Shown piece after piece: positions 34,398 through 43,665 of a DNA stretch of 64,000 bases. The notes beneath the pieces were generated by a model. The model was not told the origin of the DNA. It did no database searches and was given only the letters and a program-made list of their open reading frames with translations. Numbering within the stretch: the stretch's first letter is position 1; each line of letters starts with the position of its first letter. Source of the DNA: Halomonas sp. A40-4 (GTDB lineage: Bacteria; Pseudomonadota; Gammaproteobacteria; Pseudomonadales; Halomonadaceae). The DNA is taken from contig NZ_CP065230.1 in NCBI RefSeq assembly GCF_015767635.1, forward strand, positions 3,348,001 through 3,412,000, read 5' to 3'. A program made the translations under genes and the position numbers.

Positions 34398-34424
34398 GCC
34401 CCCACCTTGTGGGGGCTTTTTTTT
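34398..34424 (+). terminator. acnA terminator
   Basis: GCCCCCAC and GTGGGGGC pair around CTT and are followed by eight T, 25 bases after the acnA stop and 10 bases before the convergent maeA end. Confidence 0.94.
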
Positions 34425-34434
34425 GCACGTAAGC

Positions 34435-36114
34435 CTAGAAAGCGCGCCGCCGGTAGGTGCGGTATTCCGGATTCCATGAAGCACGATCGATGGCAGCGCG
34501 CAGTTCGGTACCGCCGGTCTTGAGGGCCACACCGTTCTGTTGCGCCTGGGCCGCCACTTCAAAGGCGATGGACTGACTGATGTCACGGATACGCGACAGC
34601 GGTGGCAGCAGCGCGCCCCTGCCCTCCTTGACCAATGGCGCCTCCCGCGCCAATGCCCGCGAAGCACTCATCAACATTTCATCAGTGACGCGCGATGCCC
34701 TGGCAGCCACGACCCCAAGCCCGATGCCGGGGAAAATATAGGCGTTGTTACACTGCGCAATCGGATAGGTGCGGCCGTTAAAGACCACCGGTGGAAACGG
34801 GCTGCCGGTTGCCACCAACGCCTGGCCTTCCGTCCAACGAATGACATCCTCGGGCACCGCTTCCGCCTGGGAGGTCGGGTTGGATAACGGCATGATCACA
34901 GGATGCTCACACCCCGCGTGCATGGTGCGCACCACCTGCTCGGTAAAAATCCCGCGCTGGCCGCATACGCCAATCAGCACTGTCGGCTTGATCTGCGCAA
35001 TCGTCTCTTCAAGCCCTTGCCCGTTCCAGTTGGCGACCAGGTCTGCCTCGTGGGCCAGGCGGCGTTGAAAATCGCGCTGCCAGGGCTGATCGTCAGTCAT
35101 CAGGCCTTCTCGGTCCACCATGTAGATGCGCGCGCGGGCTTCGCTTTCGGGCAAGCCCTCCGTCTGCATGGCCACCACCACCTGCTCGGCAATACCGCAA
35201 CCGGCAGAGCCGCCGCCGACGAAAACCACCCGCTGATCAGCAATGGTTTGCCCGCGAGCCTGGCACGCCGCCAGGAGCGTCCCTACGACTACCGAGGCGG
35301 TACCCTGAACATCGTCATTAAAGCAGCACAGCTGGTCACGATACTGCTCCAGCAAAGGCATGGCGTTGGCCTGGGCAAAATCCTCAAACTGCAGCAATAC
35401 GCTGGGCCAGCGACGTTTGACGGCAGCAATGAAGGTGGCCATGAACTCATTGTATTCCTCCTGACCGATCCGCTCGTGCCGCCAGCCCATGTACATCGGG
35501 TCATCCAGCAGCGACTTATTGTTGGTACCCACATCAAGCATGATCGGCAGCGTGTACGCGGGGCTGATGCCGCCACAGGCCGTATACAGGGCCAGCTTGC
35601 CAATGGGAATGCCCATCCCGCCGATGCCCTGGTCGCCCAGGCCGAGAATCCGCTCACCGTCAGTGACAACGATCACCTTGACGTTGTCCTTGGTGGCGCT
35701 GCGCAGGATGTCGTCCATGTGCTCGCGGTCAGGGTAGCTGATAAACAACCCGCGGTGGTTGCGGTAGATATTGGAAAACTCCTGACACGCCTTGCCCACC
35801 GTCGGCGTGTAGATGATTGGCAGCATTTCTTCGAGGTGCTGTGACACCAGGCGAAAATACAGTGTTTCGTTATCATCCTGGATGGCACGCAGGTGAATAT
35901 GGCGCTCCAGGTCACTGTGGCACTGCTGATATTGCCGATAGGCGCGCTCAAGTTGTTCATCGATCGTCTCCACCTTCTGTGGCAAGAGACCGATCAGGTT
36001 GAACGCCAGCCGCTCCTCCTGAGTAAACGCACTGCCTTTATTCAATAGCGGCATTTCAAGTAGGGAAGGACCGGCATAAGGAAGGTATAAGGGGCGTTTG
36101 CTCGCGGTGGTCAT
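34435..36114 (-). CDS. maeA: NAD-dependent malic enzyme (MaeA/SfcA)
   Basis: Oxidative decarboxylation of malate to pyruvate with NAD, linking the citric acid cycle to pyruvate. The 559 residues lack a phosphotransacetylase domain, so this is the MaeA type rather than MaeB. The N-terminal malic domain has the [14 protein letters not shown] region, the metal and NAD parts show [12 protein letters not shown] and the dinucleotide fold [13 protein letters not shown] (about 325). No clear ribosome site decides between nearby starts, but the first ATG begins the expected N-terminus. Confidence 0.95.
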   Translation of the reverse strand: MTTASKRPLYLPYAGPSLLEMPLLNKGSAFTQEERLAFNLIGLLPQKVETIDEQLERAYRQYQQCHSDLERHIHLRAIQDDNETLYFRLVSQHLEEMLPIIYTPTVGKACQEFSNIYRNHRGLFISYPDREHMDDILRSATKDNVKVIVVTDGERILGLGDQGIGGMGIPIGKLALYTACGGISPAYTLPIMLDVGTNNKSLLDDPMYMGWRHERIGQEEYNEFMATFIAAVKRRWPSVLLQFEDFAQANAMPLLEQYRDQLCCFNDDVQGTASVVVGTLLAACQARGQTIADQRVVFVGGGSAGCGIAEQVVVAMQTEGLPESEARARIYMVDREGLMTDDQPWQRDFQRRLAHEADLVANWNGQGLEETIAQIKPTVLIGVCGQRGIFTEQVVRTMHAGCEHPVIMPLSNPTSQAEAVPEDVIRWTEGQALVATGSPFPPVVFNGRTYPIAQCNNAYIFPGIGLGVVAARASRVTDEMLMSASRALAREAPLVKEGRGALLPPLSRIRDISQSIAFEVAAQAQQNGVALKTGGTELRAAIDRASWNPEYRTYRRRAF

Positions 36115-36235
36115 AAGCAGTCTCGTTTTTTAGCAAATTTCTATTGCAATGCAGCAACATAGCGCGTCTGCAGCCGTTTAGCGTAATGTAACATGCCCAC
36201 CCTACAAAGGTAGCAAACAGGCGTTTTAAAGCGAC

Positions 36236-36261
36236 AAAAAAGCCCCAACCAACGTTGAGGC
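36236..36261 (-). terminator. Terminator after the YeeE transporter gene
   Basis: GCCTCAAC and GTTGGGGC (one G-T pair) enclose GTTG on the minus strand, followed by a run of six T. It lies about 45 bases after the stop of the gene at 36306. Confidence 0.85.
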
Positions 36262-36305
36262 GTAAATAGAAAAGTAGCCTGAAAATGGCGCTAGCTAATG
36301 ACTTC

Positions 36306-37517
36306 TTAGCATGTTTTGGCCGTCGGCTTACGCGCAGCTTCCCCGGTGAAAAATAACGGGCGCAGTTTGACGCCTGCCATATTGCCGACAAATGCCGCCA
36401 CTAACCAAAGCCAGCCATGGAGGCTGCCGGACGCAATGCCACTGAAATAGGCGCCGATATTGCAACCAAAGGCCAGTCGCGCCCCATAACCCAGCAAAAG
36501 GCCACCGATGATCGCCGCCAGTATTGAGCGTAGCGGAATCCTGAAGTTAGGCGCAAAGCGTCCGGCAAGGCTGGCCGCCGCTAACGCCCCCAGCATGATG
36601 CCCACATTCATGACAGTGGTCACGTCGCCCCATACGCTTGCGGCAAGCGCTGCCTCATTGCCTGGCGACTGCCAATAGCCCCACTGGGATACATCGCCAC
36701 CCATCAGCTCGAAGCCTTTAGCGCCCCACAGTGCGAACGCCGAGGTAATCCCCCACGGACGCCCAGCCAACGCCAGGGTGGCAAAGTTCAATACCGCAAG
36801 GCCAATTGCGCCTGCCACCAGCGGCCAGGGACCCGCTAGCCAGCGCTGATAACCATGCTTGTCTACTGGCGTGGCTTGTTCGAGCCTGCCATGGCGGCCT
36901 TTTTCCATCACCACGGTAAACGCTGCAATGGCGGCAAACAGCACCAGGCTAATGGCGATACCGCCACCGGCGCCTGCCACCCTCACCAGGGAAACGGGCT
37001 GAAAGGCGGGCAGGCTTTGCCACCAGCTAAAGTGCGCGGTGCCGATCACCGACCCGACGATGAAAAAGATCAGCGTGATGACCATGCGGGCATTGCCGCC
37101 ACCGGCCGTGAAGAGGGTCCCCGAGGCGCAGCCACCGCCTAGTTGCATACCCACGCCAAACAGAAAAGCGCCGACCAGCACCGAGATACCTATGGGCGCC
37201 ACAAAGCCGTACACCTCTTGACCAAACAGCGTACCCGCGCCCAATGCGGGGAAAAACAGCACCACGGCCAGCGCCAGCATGATCATCTGTGCCCGCAGGC
37301 CGCGTCCACGCCGCTCTTTGATGAACACCCGCCACGCAGACGTAAAGCCAAACGCCGCATGATAAAGCACCATGCCAAATAGCCCACCGACGATCATCAG
37401 CAGACCGGTATTGGCCTCAAAGACCACACCGATGACCAGTGCGCCCAGCACAACCGCCGCTGTGGCGATAAGTGGCACACGATACGGGGCGGAGGGGGTT
37501 TCAGTCGTTGTCGACAT
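36306..37517 (-). CDS. YeeE/YedE-family sulfur transporter (TsuA-like)
   Basis: 403 residues with about nine to eleven membrane helices in two YeeE repeats. Family members import thiosulfate or related sulfur species through a path lined with conserved Cys. Here Cys lies in GGGCASGTL (about residue 130) and FGCNIGAYF (about 353), both characteristic. Many relatives sit beside a TusA-like or rhodanese partner; none is visible here, so the exact substrate is open. The gene is preceded by a strong hairpin just before its ribosome site (AAGGTGAC), suggesting post-transcriptional control. Confidence 0.85.
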   Translation of the reverse strand: MSTTTETPSAPYRVPLIATAAVVLGALVIGVVFEANTGLLMIVGGLFGMVLYHAAFGFTSAWRVFIKERRGRGLRAQMIMLALAVVLFFPALGAGTLFGQEVYGFVAPIGISVLVGAFLFGVGMQLGGGCASGTLFTAGGGNARMVITLIFFIVGSVIGTAHFSWWQSLPAFQPVSLVRVAGAGGGIAISLVLFAAIAAFTVVMEKGRHGRLEQATPVDKHGYQRWLAGPWPLVAGAIGLAVLNFATLALAGRPWGITSAFALWGAKGFELMGGDVSQWGYWQSPGNEAALAASVWGDVTTVMNVGIMLGALAAASLAGRFAPNFRIPLRSILAAIIGGLLLGYGARLAFGCNIGAYFSGIASGSLHGWLWLVAAFVGNMAGVKLRPLFFTGEAARKPTAKTC

Positions 37518-37534
37518 ACAGTCACCTTGGCAAC

Positions 37535-37571
37535 ACCAAAAGCGCCTGGCGGGGAAACCGGCGCTTTTGGT
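37535..37571 (-). promoter_or_regulatory. 12-bp hairpin in the leader of the YeeE gene
   Basis: ACCAAAAGCGCC and GGCGCTTTTGGT are perfect complements around a 13-base loop, ending 18 bases before the ATG and next to the ribosome site. It has no long T-run outside the stem, so it is not a standard terminator. It matches no riboswitch class I know. Confidence 0.6.
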
Positions 37572-37769
37572 CGATATAGATAATAATGATGATGAGCCTA
37601 CCGATTGCTCACGATAGCGTAAAATGCTTTATCGGGCATCTTCTATATCATTAAAGAATATAAACGCACCGTCCGGCGACAAGCACGCTTTTTTAGCCGA
37701 TTCACCTTGAATCCGCGCCGATGCGGCTGCATATAAGGAGTCAAATTTCCTTATATCGCGAGTCCGTTT

Positions 37770-38714
37770 ATGTCATCCATCATTGATCCTCGCACCGGTG
37801 AAGCATTAACCAGTCCTGAATCTGGCCAGGACGGCCAAGCCAGCGGCGACCAGCCACCGGTTCGCCCCGAAGACGTCATCATTGACCTCAACGCCGGTAA
37901 TATCCAGCAAGTCCTGGAAGCCTCCATGAAAGTCCCGGTACTGATGGACTGCTGGACGCCTGACTCCGAGCCATGCAAACAGCTCATGGCGGTATTGGAG
38001 CGGCTCGCGGTCGAGTACGGAGGGGCCTTCCTGCTCGCCAAACTGGATACTCAGGCCAACCCTGAGATTGCCAGTCAGTTGGGCGTGCAATCAGTACCCG
38101 ATGTTAAACTGATCAGCCAGGGTGGTCTGGTCGATGGTTTCCAGGGCGCGCTACCTGAAAAACAGATTCGTGAGTGGCTCAATCGCTATTTCCCAGCCCC
38201 GGAAGACGCGCCACCCAGCCCCGAGGAGCAGGCTGAAGCGGCTCTCAACGAGGGCGATCCCGCTGGTGCACGGGACATTTACCAAAACCTGGTCAGCCAA
38301 TACCCGGACCACTACCCCTACCAGATCGGCCTTGCCCGGGCGTTGGTCAGCGAAGGGCGCCGCGATGAAGCCCGCAGCCTGTTGGACAACCTGCCCCCGG
38401 AAGAGCGCGACGCTCCGTCTGCCCGCGGCGTTCGGGCTAGCATCGAGTTCGGCGAACAGGCACTTTCCAGCGACGAAATTGCCGCCCTGGGTGACCGCAC
38501 CGATAGCGAAGCGCAATACCAACGCGCCCTGCGTCAGGTAGCGGATGGCCAGTACGAAGCCGGACTGGAGGCGCTGCTGACGCTCATGAAGCAGGACCGC
38601 GCCTACAATGACGATGCCGCACGCAAGACACTGCTGCAGGTATTCGACGCCCTGGGAGCTGACCACCCGCTGACGGTCACCTATCGCCGTAAGCTGTTTG
38701 CCCTGCTCTACTGA
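37770..38714 (+). CDS. cnoX: Chaperedoxin CnoX (YbbN), thioredoxin-TPR protein
   Basis: Holdase that protects proteins from oxidation and passes clients to GroEL in E. coli. The thioredoxin fold occupies about residues 28-145; where thioredoxin has CxxC it reads SEPC, so only the second Cys remains, as in E. coli YbbN (SxxC). The C-terminal half (about 150-314) is helical and TPR-like (EEQAEAALNEGDPAGARDIY). 314 residues are slightly more than in E. coli. The N-terminal 27 residues are polar and acidic. Expression from upstream of 37770 is presumed; no promoter was assigned. Confidence 0.92.
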   Translation: MSSIIDPRTGEALTSPESGQDGQASGDQPPVRPEDVIIDLNAGNIQQVLEASMKVPVLMDCWTPDSEPCKQLMAVLERLAVEYGGAFLLAKLDTQANPEIASQLGVQSVPDVKLISQGGLVDGFQGALPEKQIREWLNRYFPAPEDAPPSPEEQAEAALNEGDPAGARDIYQNLVSQYPDHYPYQIGLARALVSEGRRDEARSLLDNLPPEERDAPSARGVRASIEFGEQALSSDEIAALGDRTDSEAQYQRALRQVADGQYEAGLEALLTLMKQDRAYNDDAARKTLLQVFDALGADHPLTVTYRRKLFALLY

Positions 38715-38718
38715 TCGT

Positions 38719-39882
38719 TCAACCGGCCAATAGCGTATCCATACGAGCTAACGCCGCCTCCAACTGCGAGGCGGTGGTGCCAAAGTTGAGCCGCACAAAC
38801 CCCGGGTGGCCAAACGCCGCACCGTCTGAAAGAGCGACGCCCGCCTGCTCAAGCAGTGACGCCTGCGGCGATTCACCCAGGCCTGCTTGGCGCATATCCA
38901 GCCACGCCAGGTAGGTTGACGCGGGTGGGCTCATCTCGACCCCCGGCCACGTCGCGACCCTCGCCTTGAGCGTCGCGCAATGCTCGCGTAGAACCCCCAG
39001 CAAGGCCTGACGCCAAGGATCTCCGTGGCGGTAAGCCGCTTCCGCTGCCACCAACCCCAGCACGTTGCCATCGGGCAACAAGCCTTTGGCGGCCTGGGCG
39101 AAACGCTTGCGCAGGCTTTCGTCGGGGATCACCGCGCAGGCAGTGGTCAAGCCCGCCAGGTTGAACGTCTTCGACGGTGCCCAGAGCGTAATGGTGCGTT
39201 TGGCAAGTGCCGGGAAAGCCGCGACCAGCGGCTGGTGGTGCGCCCCTTCGTCAAGCAGCAAATCGCAATGCAGCTCATCGGACACCACCCAAAGATCATG
39301 GCGTTCGACAAATGCCGCCAGTGCAGCCAGCTCGCCATGCGACCAGACGCGGCCAGTCGGGTTATGCGGGTGACACCACAGTAGCAGGCGCGTTTGCGGG
39401 GTCACCGCAGCTTCCAGTGCACCGATATCCAGCCGCCAGCTATCGTCGGCGCTGACCGGCGTGGCCAATGCCGCCTGCTGAGGCAACCGGCCGGTACGCT
39501 CGGCCACCGCCAGAAAAGGCGGGTAGATCGGGGTCACGGTCAACACGCCGTCACCCGGGGCCGTCAGCGCCAGGGCCGCCAGATGCAGCGCGGGCACCAC
39601 GCCCGGCAGCCACTGTTGCCACTCGGGTTGTATAGGCCACAGATAGTGGTCAGCGCTCCACTCGCACAAGGTTTCTGTTAACGTATCAGGCACTTCACCG
39701 TAGCCATAAACACCGTGAGATACCCTGGCGTGTAGGGCCTCTATCACCGAGGGCGGTGAGTGAAAGTCCATGTCCGCGACCCATAGGGGAAGCACATCAT
39801 CGGCGTACCGGTGCCATTTTTGCGATGCCCACCCCCCGTTGGGGTGGCGTCGTTCAATGGGCGTGGCAAAATCAAATGCCAT
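38719..39882 (-). CDS. patB: PLP-dependent C-S lyase (PatB/MalY type)
   Basis: Fold type I aminotransferase-like enzyme that splits C-S bonds such as in cystathionine. The 387 residues from ATG 39882 begin MAFDFATPIERR, with the family markers LPLWVADMDF and PHNPTGRVW. The PLP Lys is in APSKTFNLAGL. ATG 39882 has a GAGAG site nearby; a GTG four codons earlier is possible. Whether it acts mainly as cystathionine beta-lyase or as a regulator like MalY cannot be judged. Convergent with cnoX with only 4 bases between. Confidence 0.88.
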   Translation of the reverse strand: MAFDFATPIERRHPNGGWASQKWHRYADDVLPLWVADMDFHSPPSVIEALHARVSHGVYGYGEVPDTLTETLCEWSADHYLWPIQPEWQQWLPGVVPALHLAALALTAPGDGVLTVTPIYPPFLAVAERTGRLPQQAALATPVSADDSWRLDIGALEAAVTPQTRLLLWCHPHNPTGRVWSHGELAALAAFVERHDLWVVSDELHCDLLLDEGAHHQPLVAAFPALAKRTITLWAPSKTFNLAGLTTACAVIPDESLRKRFAQAAKGLLPDGNVLGLVAAEAAYRHGDPWRQALLGVLREHCATLKARVATWPGVEMSPPASTYLAWLDMRQAGLGESPQASLLEQAGVALSDGAAFGHPGFVRLNFGTTASQLEAALARMDTLLAG

Positions 39883-39920
39883 TATGTCTCTCACTTATCT
39901 AATCGGGGGTGCTATAGAGC

Positions 39921-40352
39921 ATGCCGCAAGATGACTTTTATACCAAGGTCCGCGCAGGATGCCCGGCGCTATTACGCCAATGGCGTTCGCTCGGCCAGGC
40001 TGATGCCGACCGCCTCGCACTGATTCTCGCCGAGACGGCGCGGGTCGCCAAGCTTGGCGAACCCAGCGAGACGCCGACAGGCGCCACGCTGGATGCCTGG
40101 AGCCATGCTCAGGACACCGACATTCCGCTATGGGCACCGCGCACAGCGGTGTTCCTGCTTAACCAGATGCCCGCACGCCCCGTGCCCAAGAGCGAAGCCG
40201 AAGCCTGCGCCTGGGCATACTGCTGGCTGCGCAACCGGCATTTTGACCACCTGGAAGACGCGCATCTGGCACTTCCAGCTCATTTACAAGCCCCGCTGAA
40301 AAGCGCCTTGGCAGCCGCTTGGCGTGACCAGCAAGGGCTTCGCCTGGTGTGA
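39921..40352 (+). CDS. Hypothetical protein, 143 residues
   Basis: I do not recognise a family. The protein is soluble and helical, with a middle segment rich in Trp, Ala and Arg (SEAEACAWAYCWLRNRHFDHLE) and no signal peptide. It begins divergently from patB, 38 bases away. The ribosome site is weak. A run of small genes in the same direction follows (thioesterase, 97-residue unknown, DUF501, LOG), with gaps of 37-119 bases. Codon use looks like that of neighbours, which supports a real gene. Confidence 0.6.
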   Translation: MPQDDFYTKVRAGCPALLRQWRSLGQADADRLALILAETARVAKLGEPSETPTGATLDAWSHAQDTDIPLWAPRTAVFLLNQMPARPVPKSEAEACAWAYCWLRNRHFDHLEDAHLALPAHLQAPLKSALAAAWRDQQGLRLV

Positions 40353-40471
40353 ACCAGCACCGCCGACACTTGACCAAGCGCTTGCTTGGGGTAATCCTGA
40401 AGCAGGTCGTCCATCGACTGTTTGATGCTCCGCGCCACTAACAACCTGTTACTACCAACAAGGATAGCGCC

Positions 40472-40879
40472 ATGTTTACCCGCACCATCGAGCCGGCGTT
40501 TTACGACACCGATGCTCTGGGCCACATCAACAACACTCGCCTTCCCGCCTGGTTTGAGTTGGCCCGCAACGACCTATTCAGGTTATTCACCCCCGACCTG
40601 AACCCCAAAGCATGGCGGCTGATCATGGCGCGGATGGAGGTCGACTACCGTGCTGAACTGTTTTATGGTCACGATATCGAATTACGTACCTACCTGACGC
40701 GCCTGGGCAACAGCTCCTTTACTGTTACCCAGGAAGCGCGTCAGCATGGCAAGTTAACCAATGTCGGGCACACCATTCTCGTGCAGTACGATCATCAGGC
40801 TAAATGCACTGTGCCCATCGAAGGCGAGTTGCGGGAAGCGCTCTCCGCCCATCTCCAAGACGCGCCCGCCCCCGCCTGA
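40472..40879 (+). CDS. Hot-dog fold acyl-CoA thioesterase (4HBT family)
   Basis: 135 residues, the length of single-domain hot-dog thioesterases. The start YDTDALGHINNTRLPAWFE holds the conserved Asp of YbgC/FadM-type enzymes, and the central helix-strand pattern fits. It should cleave an acyl-CoA; the chain length is unknown. The AAGGA site is good. Its place among small unknown genes gives no pathway clue. Confidence 0.85.
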   Translation: MFTRTIEPAFYDTDALGHINNTRLPAWFELARNDLFRLFTPDLNPKAWRLIMARMEVDYRAELFYGHDIELRTYLTRLGNSSFTVTQEARQHGKLTNVGHTILVQYDHQAKCTVPIEGELREALSAHLQDAPAPA

Positions 40880-40918
40880 ACCGCGACGCCCCGGCAACGG
40901 GGCGGCCAGGAGTGCCCC

Positions 40919-41212
40919 ATGGCGATCCGCTATAACCTTTGGCTAGACCCGGACAACACCGCCCAACACCGCGCCGTCGAGGCCGACCTTGAGCGCTACT
41001 TTATGGAACGCTTTGCCGATTATCCGCATATTCGCTTGTTCGGCGCCGACCCCTACGATTATGATGCGCCGTTCAACCGCCTGTACGATGTACTGATGGC
41101 GCGAGCGGCTGAATATTGTGAGCGTACCTGGCATTATGTGGCCTCTCCGGAACAGCTCAATCGCTGCTTTTTTCGCGCCGTTGGCCGCTCCACCAAGTTT
41201 GTCCGGGATTAA
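40919..41212 (+). CDS. Hypothetical protein, 97 residues
   Basis: No recognised family. The chain is polar and aromatic-rich (many Tyr, Phe and Trp; ADPYDYDAPFNRLYDVLM), without a signal peptide or membrane helix, and ends in a basic patch (RAVGRSTKFVRD). GGAG lies at a good distance before the ATG. It follows the thioesterase gene by 39 bases and precedes the DUF501 gene, so it may be cotranscribed. It could be a small enzyme subunit or a regulator; nothing decides. Confidence 0.65.
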   Translation: MAIRYNLWLDPDNTAQHRAVEADLERYFMERFADYPHIRLFGADPYDYDAPFNRLYDVLMARAAEYCERTWHYVASPEQLNRCFFRAVGRSTKFVRD

Positions 41213-41270
41213 TCCTGCGCACTACTACCACTTCCCTTACACCCGATGACTGCCTGCAAGAGACTCGCCC

Positions 41271-41792
41271 ATGGTGATTCGCACTGATCAAGCGCCCGAC
41301 GAACGCCAACTGGCGATTATTACACAGCAGCTCGGCCGCCCGCCAAAGGGCATTGAGGCCGTGACGGCTACCGACGGTAATGGCACCCCACTGGTGCTGC
41401 GCATGGCCCCGATTGTCGAGGGCAAGCCTTTCCCGACACTCTACTGGCTGTGCTCCGACGTGCTCAAAATCGAGATATCGCGCATTGAAGCCGTCGGCGT
41501 TATCAAGTCGCTGGAGCAGCAGCTACAGGACGACCCCGACTTTCTCGCCGCCTACCAGCAAAGCCACCGCGACTACGTTGAAACGCGCTGGGCACTGATG
41601 AGCGATGCTCAGCGTGCCGAGGTCGCCGAGCGCGGCTACACCGAGGTATTGACCCAGCGCGGTATTGGCGGCATCAGCAACTGGCAGCAGGTTCGCTGCC
41701 TGCACACCCAGTACGCCCACCACCTTTGCGGCAACAATGTGATTGGCCAATGGCTGGATGCTCACTATCAGGTCGACGCCTGTCTGCCTTGA
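41271..41792 (+). CDS. DUF501 family protein
   Basis: 173 residues. I recognise the DUF501 family by the opening LGRPPKGIEAVTA and the segments PTLYWLCSDVLKIEISRIEA and RCLHTQYAHHLCGNNVIGQW, with conserved Cys and His (WLC, RCLHTQYAHHL). Members are widespread in bacteria and have no assigned function to my knowledge; the conserved His and Cys suggest metal binding or catalysis. The start has only a weak ribosome site. Confidence 0.85.
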   Translation: MVIRTDQAPDERQLAIITQQLGRPPKGIEAVTATDGNGTPLVLRMAPIVEGKPFPTLYWLCSDVLKIEISRIEAVGVIKSLEQQLQDDPDFLAAYQQSHRDYVETRWALMSDAQRAEVAERGYTEVLTQRGIGGISNWQQVRCLHTQYAHHLCGNNVIGQWLDAHYQVDACLP

Positions 41793-41829
41793 GCCTTCAT
41801 CTCGGCCCCCATTAGTACAAGGAAGCAAG

Positions 41830-42366
41830 ATGTCCCGAATCTGCGTTTATCTTGGCTCTCGGGAGGGCAATAGCCCTACCTTTCGTCACGCCACCCATGA
41901 ACTGGGGCACACCCTGGCAGCTCGCGGTCATACACTGGTCTACGGCGGCGCCCGGGTCGGTTTGATGGGCGTACTGGCCAATGCGGCACTTGACGCCGGG
42001 GGCGAGGTGGTCGGCGTGATGCCGGATCATCTGGTCGAGCGCGAGCAGGCCCACTTTGGCCTTAGCGAGCTGATACGCGTGCCCAATATGCACGAGCGCA
42101 AGGCAACGATGGCCGCCAATGCCGATGCGTTCATTGCCCTGCCCGGCGGTATCGGTACCTTTGAAGAACTGTTTGAAATCTGGACCTGGGGGTATCTGGG
42201 CCTGCATGAAAAGCCGCTGGGACTCCTCAATGTCGACGGGTTCTACTCGCCGCTGCTGACGTTTTTGAACAGTACCGTCCAGCAGGGATTCATGGCACAA
42301 GCAACGCGAGACATGCTGCTCGACGCCGAAACACCCAAGGCAATGCTTGAGGCGCTTGAAAGATAA
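41830..42366 (+). CDS. LOG-family nucleotide 5'-monophosphate phosphoribohydrolase
   Basis: 178 residues with the Lonely Guy signature PGGIGTFEELFE and the preceding ERKATM motif. The family hydrolyses nucleoside monophosphates to a base and ribose phosphate; in bacteria the physiological substrate is often uncertain. ATG 41830 is chosen for its AAGGAAG site; the frame is open upstream into the DUF501 gene. Older annotations as lysine decarboxylase are wrong for this family. Confidence 0.9.
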   Translation: MSRICVYLGSREGNSPTFRHATHELGHTLAARGHTLVYGGARVGLMGVLANAALDAGGEVVGVMPDHLVEREQAHFGLSELIRVPNMHERKATMAANADAFIALPGGIGTFEELFEIWTWGYLGLHEKPLGLLNVDGFYSPLLTFLNSTVQQGFMAQATRDMLLDAETPKAMLEALER

Positions 42367-42392
42367 GGGGGATGGTTAAATAACGCCTACGC

Positions 42393-42956
42393 TTACTGAC
42401 AAAGCTGCTGGGTGCGCTGGTAAGTCAGTTGCAGTAACCGCGCGTCTTCACCGGCACGATGGCGATGAATGCCGCGCTCGGCGATGACCGCTTCCTTGGT
42501 ATCGCTCCATAGCGCCTGCTGATCTTCACTCAGTAGAATTCTCAGCGCTTCCAGACGAAAGCCCGGCAGCATGCCCGCATGATGAAACAACAACGATAGC
42601 CAGGTATTGTCATATCCCCAGCTATCGCTATACGCCTTGCCCTCGTCACTTAATTCGTCGTTCAGCCAGCGTGCCACCTGACGTACCGGAAAGCCCTCGC
42701 GGCACAATCGATCGCGGGAGATGCCGTGCAGCAACTCAGCCTTCGGGTCCCAGTGGGTCCATTCATCAAGCGGTTGAATAAGGAACGCACAGGTGGACCC
42801 GTCGGCACGGGCAATGCCTACCTCGATCGGGTAGCTACCGCGCCCGAAACCGGACGCTTCAATATCCAACACCGTCGGTAGCGTCTCGGACACGGACGAC
42901 CTCACTTGCGAAAAAAGGGACGGCACATCATGCCGCAACAGGGTCGGACGGCTCAC
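42393..42956 (-). CDS. DEDDh-type 3'-5' exonuclease, small
   Basis: 187 residues with an RNase H-like exonuclease pattern: LDIEASGFG (first Asp and Glu), a central Asp in YSDSWGYDNTWL, and HRAGEDARLL (His and last Asp). This suits a DnaQ-like nuclease acting on DNA or RNA ends, but the partner or substrate is unknown. The coding start overlaps the end of the Sel1-repeat gene by 29 bases on the same strand, so the two are likely one transcript. A later in-frame start (VRSSVSETL...) would remove most of the overlap. Confidence 0.8.
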   Translation of the reverse strand: MSRPTLLRHDVPSLFSQVRSSVSETLPTVLDIEASGFGRGSYPIEVGIARADGSTCAFLIQPLDEWTHWDPKAELLHGISRDRLCREGFPVRQVARWLNDELSDEGKAYSDSWGYDNTWLSLLFHHAGMLPGFRLEALRILLSEDQQALWSDTKEAVIAERGIHRHRAGEDARLLQLTYQRTQQLCQ

Positions 42957-43416
42957 TTACCAGGCTCTGCCAATAGGCAGCCTGGTCGGCATCCACCGCT
43001 AGGCCCAGCTCGCCGACCCGGTAAGCATGCGCCAGGCGTTCAGCCGCTAGTGAATGACCGGATTGTGCCGCACGTGCATACCAGGTCACCGCGTAATCAT
43101 CGCGGCTCGGGTACTGCGCACAGCCGGTCTCATAAATTTTCGCCGCCTGATACTGCGACTTTACATCGCCTGCATGGGCGGCTTCCATGACATAGCGCGC
43201 CCCGCGTGCTTTATCGTGGGGCGACAGGCTTCGCTGTAACAGCATGTTGCCATAAACGGAAAGCGCGTCGGGATGGCCCGCCTCAGCGCAGCGCTTGAAC
43301 AAGTTCAGCGTCAACCGCTGAGTACGCGGTGAGCGTGGCAACAGCCAACGATTTTGAAACAGCCTTTCGGCCAGACGAAACTCAAGCCGAATGAACAAAG
43401 ATGATGCCTGTGGCAT
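42928..43416 (-). CDS. Sel1-repeat (TPR-like) protein
   Basis: 162 residues from ATG 43416, chosen for GGTGG at suitable spacing (the frame runs on to 43461). Residues about 50-145 hold three Sel1-like helical repeats (AGHPDALSVYGNMLLQ, AGDVKSQYQAAKIYETG, SGHSLAAERLAHAYRVG). Such repeats mediate protein contacts. No signal peptide is clear; the N-terminus has an amphipathic basic stretch. It is coupled to the exonuclease gene downstream, hinting at a shared job. Confidence 0.82.
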   Translation of the reverse strand: MPQASSLFIRLEFRLAERLFQNRWLLPRSPRTQRLTLNLFKRCAEAGHPDALSVYGNMLLQRSLSPHDKARGARYVMEAAHAGDVKSQYQAAKIYETGCAQYPSRDDYAVTWYARAAQSGHSLAAERLAHAYRVGELGLAVDADQAAYWQSLVSEPSDPVAA

Positions 43417-43665
43417 GGCCAACCACCCTGCCTGTTTATGAAACCTTGGGCCAGCCGTCACTCTCTATGAGACAACCAACCACGCGACAGACCGGCCCTT
43501 GGCCGGTCAATGGGCTGGCAAGCATACGCCTGCCATGGCGACGACTCAACCCCTCTTATTTGCTGCCTGGCGAACGCCTCGCTAACATGCCCAACAACCC
43601 CGACGCGATGCGCTGGAATTACCGCGCATTCCGCAGGTCATTGTGTTCATACTAGGAGACCCACC

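Noticed and set aside
34903..35844. Open frame of 313 codons opposite maeA
   Set aside because: Antisense shadow of the malic enzyme gene without domain evidence.
37573..37595. Second Fur box before the YeeE gene
   Set aside because: The GATAATAATGATGATG stretch is AT-rich but has no palindrome and the gene has no iron link.
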